NCBI GenBank assembly: GCA_017303565.1
Contig: JAFLCM010000173.1
Location: forward strand, 1 to 5,817
DNA length: 5,817 nucleotides
Reading direction: 5' to 3'
From: Planctomycetota bacterium
GTDB taxonomy: Bacteria; Planctomycetota; Phycisphaerae; Phycisphaerales; UBA1924
A model generated the notes under the pieces. It did not search any database and was not told where the DNA came from. It worked only from the letters and a program-made list of their open reading frames with translations. Within the stretch, counting starts at the first letter, position 1. Each line of letters starts with the position of its first letter. Below, piece by piece: positions 1 to 5,817 of this stretch. The position numbers and the translations under genes were made by a program.

Positions 1-2013
<2,013 letters not shown>

Positions 2014-2019
2014 CTTCGG

Positions 2020-2023
2020 CTCC
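2020..2023 (-). promoter_or_regulatory. Ribosome binding site deciding the ccoNO start
   Basis: On the minus strand GGAG is followed by 6 nt and then the ATG at 2013. The alternative in-frame ATG at 2025 overlaps this motif and has only GC-rich sequence without a Shine-Dalgarno match in front of it. This favours the product beginning MDAPASPHAG. Confidence 0.55.
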
Positions 2024-2120
2024 ATGCGGGCCCGCGACCGGGCCTTGGCGTCGGTGCTTGTTCGGGGGCCGCGAACGCCGGAAAGTCCGGTCCGAGGCCC
2101 TCTCGGGGGCAAGACGCAGA

Positions 2121-2149
2121 AATCTAGACCGATGTATCGTCATTGACAA
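2121..2149 (-). promoter_or_regulatory. Candidate sigma70-type promoter for ccoNO
   Basis: Reading leftward, TTGTCA (2149-2144, 5 of 6 to the -35 consensus) is followed by exactly 17 bp and TAGATT (2126-2121, 4 of 6 to the -10 consensus). Transcription would begin near 2114 and give a leader of about 100 nt. The -35 and the start of the spacer lie inside the 25-bp inverted repeat, the usual geometry for control by a bound regulator. This is pattern matching only, in a phylum whose promoters may deviate. Confidence 0.5.
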
Positions 2150-2160
2150 GAGATGACGAT
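2136..2160. promoter_or_regulatory. Perfect 25-bp inverted repeat, candidate operator for the adjacent Rrf2 regulator
   Basis: The arms ATCGTCAT (2136-2143) and ATGACGAT (2153-2160) are exact reverse complements separated by 9 bp. The total length of about 25 bp resembles known sites of dimeric Rrf2 proteins such as IscR and NsrR, although the sequence itself is not one of their published consensuses as far as I can tell. It covers the -35 of the candidate ccoNO promoter. Binding by the divergent regulator is an inference from position and symmetry. Confidence 0.55.
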
Positions 2161-2246
2161 CGAGAAATCCGGATATTTGCCACTTTGTGGATATCTTCGT
2201 CTTGATTTCCAGTAAATCGTCCGATAGGGTGCCCGAGTCCCGATGC

Positions 2247-2261
2247 CCGTCCGTCGGACGG
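2247..2261. repeat. Perfect 15-bp palindrome (7-1-7) in the regulator's upstream region
   Basis: CCGTCCG (2247-2253), a single T, and CGGACGG (2255-2261) form an exact inverted repeat. It lies 103-117 bp upstream of the regulator start, between the AT-rich promoter zone and the coding sequence, and differs in sequence from the 25-bp repeat. It could be a second operator or another protein site. The one-base centre makes a tight RNA hairpin less favourable, though the outer pairs could still form a stem. Part of such symmetry can arise by chance in GC-rich DNA. Confidence 0.4.
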
Positions 2262-2363
2262 TTGTGCTGCGCCGAGACGGATCGCCCCGGTTCGCCCGCG
2301 GACGCGGCACCTCGCCCCTTCCCCCAGCCCTGCCGCGTCTCCACCCGCCCCCGAGGTCCAAGC

Positions 2364-2867
2364 ATGTACGGCCGCCAGACCGAGACCGCCATCGCCGCCA
2401 TGAGCCGCCTCGCGGAGGTCTACGACGCGGGCAGCACCCGCCTCTCCGCCGCGGACATCGCCAGCGCCCGCCAACTGCAGGGCCCGTTCGTCGCCAAGAT
2501 CCTCACCGCGCTCTCGCAGGCGGGGCTCATCACCGGCGCCCCCGGCCCCGGCGGCGGCTACGCCCTCGCACGCCACCCCGCTCAGATCGCCCTCAACGAC
2601 GTCTTCGCCCTCTTCGAGCGCGAGAACGACAGCCTCGCCTGCCCCTTCGGCGGCGGCGTGTGCGGCCAGGGCGAGCCGTGCCCGCTGCACCACAAGCTCG
2701 TCGGCGTCAAGGACGCCATGGACGAACTGCTCAAACGCACAACCTTCGAGATCTTCCGCGAGGCCTATCAAGACCAAGGCCAGCGCCCAACCAAGCCCAA
2801 GGGCCAGCCCGAGAAGAAGGTTCGCGAGTCGTTCCGAGCCTCGCTCGGCAAGCGCGGAAGGAAGTAG
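2364..2867 (+). CDS. Rrf2-family transcriptional regulator with probable Fe-S cluster ligands
   Basis: This 167-residue protein has the Rrf2 layout. An N-terminal winged helix comes first (residues 1-80: a helix-turn-helix around LSAADIASARQLQGPFVAKIL, then the wing GPGGGYALAR at 61-70). A cysteine loop follows at C93, C100 and C106 with H109, and a dimerisation helix lies around 112-135. C106-x2-H109 matches the last two IscR ligands, and the Cys spacing C-x6-C-x5-C is one residue longer in the first gap than in IscR. A basic Lys/Arg-rich tail fills residues 141-167. The ATG at 2364 has GAGGT 6 nt upstream; an earlier in-frame ATG at 2187 would add 59 residues that do not look like protein and would run across the palindrome. 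Members of the family sense Fe-S status, NO or redox, and are usually repressors of nearby genes. Divergence from ccoNO suggests control of the oxidase and possibly of itself. Which subfamily it belongs to (IscR, NsrR, RirA or other) cannot be decided here. Confidence 0.9.
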   Translation: MYGRQTETAIAAMSRLAEVYDAGSTRLSAADIASARQLQGPFVAKILTALSQAGLITGAPGPGGGYALARHPAQIALNDVFALFERENDSLACPFGGGVCGQGEPCPLHHKLVGVKDAMDELLKRTTFEIFREAYQDQGQRPTKPKGQPEKKVRESFRASLGKRGRK

Positions 2868-2915
2868 ACCTCCCTCGCCGCGTCCAACCGGCGCGAAAGG
2901 CGACTGTCGCGGCCT
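2868..2915. terminator. Convergent intergenic gap with a small inverted repeat, weak terminator candidate
   Basis: The 48 bp between the stop of the rightward regulator and the stop of the leftward patatin gene contain GCGAC-T-GTCGC (2900-2910), nested near a longer imperfect pairing of CGCGA (2892-2896) with TCGCG (2907-2911). The two pairings are mutually exclusive over their right arm. There is no T-run on either side, so intrinsic termination is doubtful; the position is the main argument. Confidence 0.2.
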
Positions 2916-4157
2916 TCACCGCTCCGCAGCGTCCCTCGTCAGCAGCCCCTCATCAACCGTCGGAGCGGCGAACCCGGGCGGCGCGTGCACCCAGGGCTTG
3001 CTGCTCTTCCCGAGATCAAAACCCACGTCGAACAGTTTCTTCATGTACACGGGGTCGAACGAGTCCTTGCTTTCCTCGCGGAAATCGGCCGGGATGGCGG
3101 CGAGGTTGAACTCGATGCCGTCGCGGTCGCAGCCGAGGTAGATGCGGTACAGGTCGCCCACCCCTTGCGTCTTGATGAGCGTGTCGATGGACCGCACCGC
3201 GATGGGGAGCGTGCGACGGTCGATCGACTGCCATTCCGGATCGAGCCGGGCGTTGCGGATGACGTACGCATGGCGCTTCCGCTCGCCGGCCCCGTGCTGA
3301 CGCGCGAACTGCGTGAACGAGAACGCCGCGGGGTAGAGGAAGACCTGGGAGGCGACCCCGCCGTCGGCGTGCATCTCCGAGAACCGCTTCCCGTCGGCCT
3401 CCACGTCGATCATGACCGGGGGGAACGCGCCGGGGATGGCGGCGGAGGCCAGGAGCGCGTCGATGAAGATGCGTCGTTTGTCGGGGTGATCGGTGCAGGC
3501 CAGCGCGCCGAGCCGCCACAGCACCGGGCGCTGGGCGTCGAGGTTGGTCGTCCCCACGATCAGCAGCCGACCCTTGCGGTACTCCGCGGCCACGCGGTCG
3601 AGGAACTTGTCGTCGACCAGGCGGTCGAGCATCCGGCGCAGCGGCGCGGTGTCGGCCAGCGAGTCGGACGTCAGCCCCGAGATCAGACCGCGGCTGGTGG
3701 CGATGTCGCTGGTCTTCACCGAGGTGTACACCTCGCGGAGCACGTGGTCGTAGTCCGGCCCGACGAACGCGAACGGAGCGATGAGCGCCCCGGTCGAGAT
3801 GCCCGTGACGACCTTGAACGCAGGCCGGTCGCCGCGCTCCGTCCAGCCGCAGAGCAGGCCGGCCCCGAAGGCGCCGTTCGAACCGCCCCCGGAGAGCGCC
3901 AGGAAGTGGGCGTCCCGCGACACAACCGCCGTCCGGTCGCCGCCGGCGGCCTCGATCTCGAGCCGCCACGACTCAACGAGCGCCCGCTCGAGCTGCGGCG
4001 ACATCGTGTCGCCCCACACGCGGATCCCCTCAAGCCCGGGCAACTCGGCACGGTCCGCGAGGTCCGCGGGCACCGCCGGCGTGCGCGGCAAAACGCCGCA
4101 GCCAACGAACGAGCAGGAAACGATCGCAGCCATGACGATCAGCGCGCGGTGGAGCAT
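2916..4157 (-). CDS. Patatin-like phospholipase, probable lipoprotein
   Basis: The 413-residue product has the full patatin serine-hydrolase signature. The oxyanion-hole glycines are GGGSNG (90-95), the nucleophile is S121 in GISTG (119-123), and the dyad aspartate is D265 in DGG (265-267). Patatins cleave acyl esters of phospholipids or related lipids with this Ser-Asp dyad. The N-terminus (MLHRALIVMAAIVSC) has a short positive region and hydrophobic core, ending in possible lipobox cysteines C15 (IVSC) or C20 (FVGC), so membrane-anchored export is likely. Residues 21-80 are a lead-in without a recognised domain, and residues 290-413 extend beyond the core. The chosen ATG directly abuts GGGAG with no spacer, which is poor for initiation. 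The ATG at residue 9 (4133) would remove the N-terminal Arg, so 4157 is kept. It follows the E1-beta gene by 41 bp in the same direction, compatible with co-transcription. The substrate is unknown. Confidence 0.9.
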   Translation of the reverse strand: MLHRALIVMAAIVSCSFVGCGVLPRTPAVPADLADRAELPGLEGIRVWGDTMSPQLERALVESWRLEIEAAGGDRTAVVSRDAHFLALSGGGSNGAFGAGLLCGWTERGDRPAFKVVTGISTGALIAPFAFVGPDYDHVLREVYTSVKTSDIATSRGLISGLTSDSLADTAPLRRMLDRLVDDKFLDRVAAEYRKGRLLIVGTTNLDAQRPVLWRLGALACTDHPDKRRIFIDALLASAAIPGAFPPVMIDVEADGKRFSEMHADGGVASQVFLYPAAFSFTQFARQHGAGERKRHAYVIRNARLDPEWQSIDRRTLPIAVRSIDTLIKTQGVGDLYRIYLGCDRDGIEFNLAAIPADFREESKDSFDPVYMKKLFDVGFDLGKSSKPWVHAPPGFAAPTVDEGLLTRDAAER

Positions 4158-4198
4158 CTCCCGAGCGTACCACAACTTTGCGTGGCTGGGCCGGGCCG

Positions 4199-5173
4199 CT
4201 AGTACGCGGCGCAGGACATGACCGCCTCGAGGATCCGCTCGGCGTTCGGCAGGTACTCGAGCTCGAGCTTGTAGTACGGCATCACCGTGTCGAACCCGCA
4301 GACGCGCTGCACCGGGGCCTTCAGGTGCAGGAAGCAGTGCTCCTGCACCACGGTGGCGATCTCCGACGCCATGCCGCAGGTCTTTGGAGCCTCCTGCACC
4401 ACCACGCACCGCCCGGTCTTCTGGACGCTCTCGATGATCGCGTCCTGATCGAAGGGGTAGATGGTGCGGAGGTCGATCAGTTCGACCGAGATGTCCTCGG
4501 GCAACTTGTCCATCGCCTCGATGCACTGCAGGACGCTCGCGCCCCAAGAGACGATGGTCAGGTCGCTCCCGGTCTCGACGACCTTGGCCTTGCCGATCGG
4601 GACGGTGTACTCCTCCTCCGGCACCTCCTCGCGGAACGCGCGATAGATCCGCTTGGGCTCGAAGAACACCACCGGGTCGGGGTCACGGATCGCGGAGATC
4701 AGCAGGCCCTTGGCGTCATAGGGCGACGCGGGCATGACGACCTTCAGCCCCGGCGTGTGGGCGTAGATCGCCTCGGGCGAGTCCGAGTGGAGCTCGGGGG
4801 CGTGGATGCCGCCGCCCACGGGAACGCGAACCGTCATCGGGATCGTCACCGCGCCGCGCGAACGGGTGCGGTAGCGGGCGGCGTGGTTCGTCAACTGGTC
4901 GTACGCCGGCCCCAGGAACCCCTCGAACTGGATCTCCGGGATCGGACGCAGCCCGGCCATGGCCAGGCCGATCGCCGATCCCATGATCCCGGACTCGGCC
5001 AGCGGCGAGTCGACCACGCGGTCCGCACCGAACCGGGCCTGAAGCCCCTCGGTGACACGAAACACACCGCCGTTCTTGCCCACGTCCTCCCCGAGGATGA
5101 TGATCCGCGGGTCGGCCTCCATTTCCTGGGCGAGGGCGAGGTTGATGGCTTGGACGAGGGTGAGTTGGGGCAT
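4199..5173 (-). CDS. pdhB: 2-oxoacid dehydrogenase E1 component, beta subunit (pyruvate or branched-chain type)
   Basis: This 324-residue protein is collinear with pyruvate dehydrogenase E1-beta of Gram-positive type along its entire length. Recognisable blocks are VQAINLAL near the start, GEDVGKNGGVFRVTEGL (28-44), PLAESG with E60 (the thiamine-diphosphate pyrimidine contact), H129 in ELHSDS (the conserved active-site His), PGLKVVMPASPYDAKGLL (141-158) and the C-terminal transketolase domain with IDLRTIYPFD (233-242) and VVVQEAP (257-263). With an alpha subunit it forms the alpha2-beta2 E1 that decarboxylates a 2-oxoacid and passes the acyl group to lipoyl-E2. Sequence alone does not separate pyruvate from branched-chain substrates, so the symbol is provisional. 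The ATG at 5173 (MPQLTLVQ) matches the family N-terminus. An in-frame ATG at 5242 would add 23 non-conserved residues and overlap the upstream gene. No strong ribosome binding site is visible. The alpha-subunit gene is absent from the 640 bp upstream. Confidence 0.92.
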   Translation of the reverse strand: MPQLTLVQAINLALAQEMEADPRIIILGEDVGKNGGVFRVTEGLQARFGADRVVDSPLAESGIMGSAIGLAMAGLRPIPEIQFEGFLGPAYDQLTNHAARYRTRSRGAVTIPMTVRVPVGGGIHAPELHSDSPEAIYAHTPGLKVVMPASPYDAKGLLISAIRDPDPVVFFEPKRIYRAFREEVPEEEYTVPIGKAKVVETGSDLTIVSWGASVLQCIEAMDKLPEDISVELIDLRTIYPFDQDAIIESVQKTGRCVVVQEAPKTCGMASEIATVVQEHCFLHLKAPVQRVCGFDTVMPYYKLELEYLPNAERILEAVMSCAAY

Positions 5174-5222
5174 ATCTGTGGTGCCAGCAGAAATGGCGAG
5201 CGTGCGAACCAGAACTCTCACA

Positions 5223-5528
5223 TCAACGAACGCGCCCGCCACTTGGCGGCGGAGCTGGAATCTCGAAACCGCTCATGGTAGAGACCAAATCAGCGGGGCG
5301 ATCAGCGGCAATAGCGGCAGTCAAGATCGCTAGGATCCTTCCTGCCTCGTCGCGAGAAAGATCAATGATCCGCTTCTTCGTCACTGCATCGCTGATTGAC
5401 AGAAACCGATGCGGACCTTGACGACACACTTCGATCGCAAGAGTCCCTTCTGGAGGAAGCGAAAGCGATAGGCGGAGATTCTGACGCTGTTTCCCGGCGT
5501 ACCCGATCCGAAGCGACTTGAGCGGCAC
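5223..5528 (-). CDS. Hypothetical protein, about 101 residues, unknown function
   Basis: I do not recognise this family. The product has a basic N-terminus (LKSLRIGYAGKQRQ), an apparent beta-rich middle (NLRLSLSLPPEGTLAIEV, HRFLSISDAVTKKRIIDL), an amphipathic helix (SRDEAGRILAILTAAIA) and a Pro-rich tail (PAPPPSGG). It has no signal peptide or membrane span, so it is probably cytoplasmic. The GTG at 5528 is chosen because AAAGGG lies 6 nt upstream. A GTG at 5597 would overlap the preceding stop as GTGA with AGGA nearby and give 124 residues, and an ATG at 5636 would give 137. The extra residues are Ser/Thr/Cys-rich and look like translated non-coding DNA. The region is about 55% GC against 67-70% nearby, suggesting recent acquisition or weak constraint. 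It ends 49 bp before the E1-beta start. Confidence 0.55.
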   Translation of the reverse strand: MPLKSLRIGYAGKQRQNLRLSLSLPPEGTLAIEVCRQGPHRFLSISDAVTKKRIIDLSRDEAGRILAILTAAIAADRPADLVSTMSGFEIPAPPPSGGRVR

Positions 5529-5593
5529 GTGGGGCCCTTTCACGCAGTGAGACGTACTTGAATTACACACAAATGACGAGGTCCGGCTGCGGA

Positions 5594-5817
5594 TCACCCT
5601 GTCCTGCGGCGGACTACCTGATGCTCCTTGAACCACCGGGTCAAAAACACCGAGACCGCCTGCACCAGCATGGGGTTCGGTCGGGTTCCGCGCTGAAGGT
5701 CCATCGCCGCCTGGATCATCCGATGGTCGATCTCGTCTCGGGTCAACTCGACGCGACGCCCGTCCGGACTGACTTCGAACGTCCTTGTCCCTTCCGCGAC
5801 GCGGTCGTTGTAGAAGC
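5594..5817 (-). CDS. C-terminal part of an unknown protein, 5' end outside window
   Basis: The last 73 residues and the stop of a leftward gene are visible; the frame is open to the right edge of the window. The sequence is hydrophilic with a segment ELTRDEIDHRMIQAAMDL that should form a charged amphipathic helix. A second helix around NPMLVQAVSVFLTRWFKEH follows, and then a short basic end (VVRRRTG). The wobble positions are GC-rich, as expected for real coding DNA in this genome, unlike the lower-GC gene that follows. No domain is recognised. The stop TGA overlaps a possible GTG start of the next gene (GTGA), so the two may be translated together. Confidence 0.55.
   Translation of the reverse strand, partial: FYNDRVAEGTRTFEVSPDGRRVELTRDEIDHRMIQAAMDLQRGTRPNPMLVQAVSVFLTRWFKEHQVVRRRTG

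Larger units (their letters stand above)
2014..2363. other. Divergent intergenic regulatory region between ccoNO and the Rrf2 regulator
   Basis: This 350-bp stretch has no convincing gene. Long frames crossing it are continuations of shadows of the neighbouring genes. Bases about 2120-2230 are visibly more AT-rich than the surroundings and hold the likely promoters. It contains a perfect 25-bp inverted repeat (2136-2160), a leftward -35/-10 pair (2121-2149) and a 15-bp palindrome (2247-2261). Smaller elements are CCAC-TTT-GTGG (2180-2190), flanked by two direct copies of GGATAT 18 bp apart (2171-2176 and 2189-2194), and a short CCGGA-AAG-TCCGG hairpin (2078-2090) in the presumed oxidase leader. 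I could not place a convincing rightward promoter for the regulator. The closest pairing is TTGATT at 2202-2207 with TAGGGT at 2225-2230, whose -10 match is weak. Confidence 0.7.

Noticed and set aside
2202..2215. FNR-like box TTGAT-TTCC-AGTAA upstream of the oxidase
   Set aside because: The left half is perfect but the right half matches only 3 of 5 (ATCAA expected). It also lies about 76 bp upstream of the presumed -10, further than the usual activating position.
2985..4202. A 405-codon rightward open frame opposite the patatin gene
   Set aside because: Its composition is that of an antisense shadow (Arg/Val/Glu/His-rich) and it lies entirely opposite a gene with clear patatin motifs.
5174..5195. 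Sigma54-like TGGCAC upstream of the E1-beta start
   Set aside because: The -24 element is present on the minus strand, but the required TTGC at -12 is absent and the site abuts the start codon.
5174..5242. Longer E1-beta start at 5242 (23 extra residues)
   Set aside because: Family alignment from memory begins at MPQLTLVQ. The extension would overlap the upstream gene and has no conserved features.
4178..5281. A 367-codon rightward open frame opposite the E1-beta gene
   Set aside because: It is the antisense shadow of a well-conserved enzyme. The translation has no recognisable motif.

Overview
This is a GC-rich bacterial window (roughly 67-70% GC over most of its length) with a Gram-negative-type envelope, judging from a cbb3-type terminal oxidase and a lipoprotein signal peptide. 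The fused CcoN-CcoO architecture, the Bacillus/Deinococcus-style 2-oxoacid dehydrogenase E1-beta and the high GC would fit a planctomycete, perhaps of the Phycisphaerae group. That assignment is an impression from the proteins, not a demonstrated placement.

Left part (1-2363). A leftward gene encodes a single polypeptide joining cbb3 oxidase subunit I (CcoN, heme-copper catalytic subunit) to subunit II (CcoO, membrane-anchored mono-heme cytochrome c). Its 3' end runs off the window. A 350-bp divergent intergenic region separates it from a rightward Rrf2-family regulator with three Cys and one His placed as in Fe-S-binding IscR-like proteins. The intergenic region carries a perfect 25-bp inverted repeat overlapping the -35 element of a plausible leftward promoter for the oxidase, and a second perfect 15-bp palindrome in the leader of the regulator. 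The simplest reading is an Fe-S, redox or NO-responsive switch controlling the high-affinity oxidase.

Middle and right part (2868-5173). Two leftward genes lie in tandem, 41 bp apart. Upstream is a 2-oxoacid (pyruvate or branched-chain) dehydrogenase E1-beta subunit, and downstream is a patatin-like phospholipase lipoprotein whose end converges on the regulator. The E1-alpha partner that usually precedes E1-beta is not in the window.

Right edge (5174-5817). Two leftward genes of unknown function occupy the place where pdhA would be expected: a complete short ORF of about 100 codons and the C-terminal 73 codons of another. The 300 bases from 5281 to 5580 are about 55% GC, clearly below the rest of the window, which suggests a different origin for at least the short ORF. 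No RNA genes, CRISPR arrays, insertion sequences or long repeats were seen.
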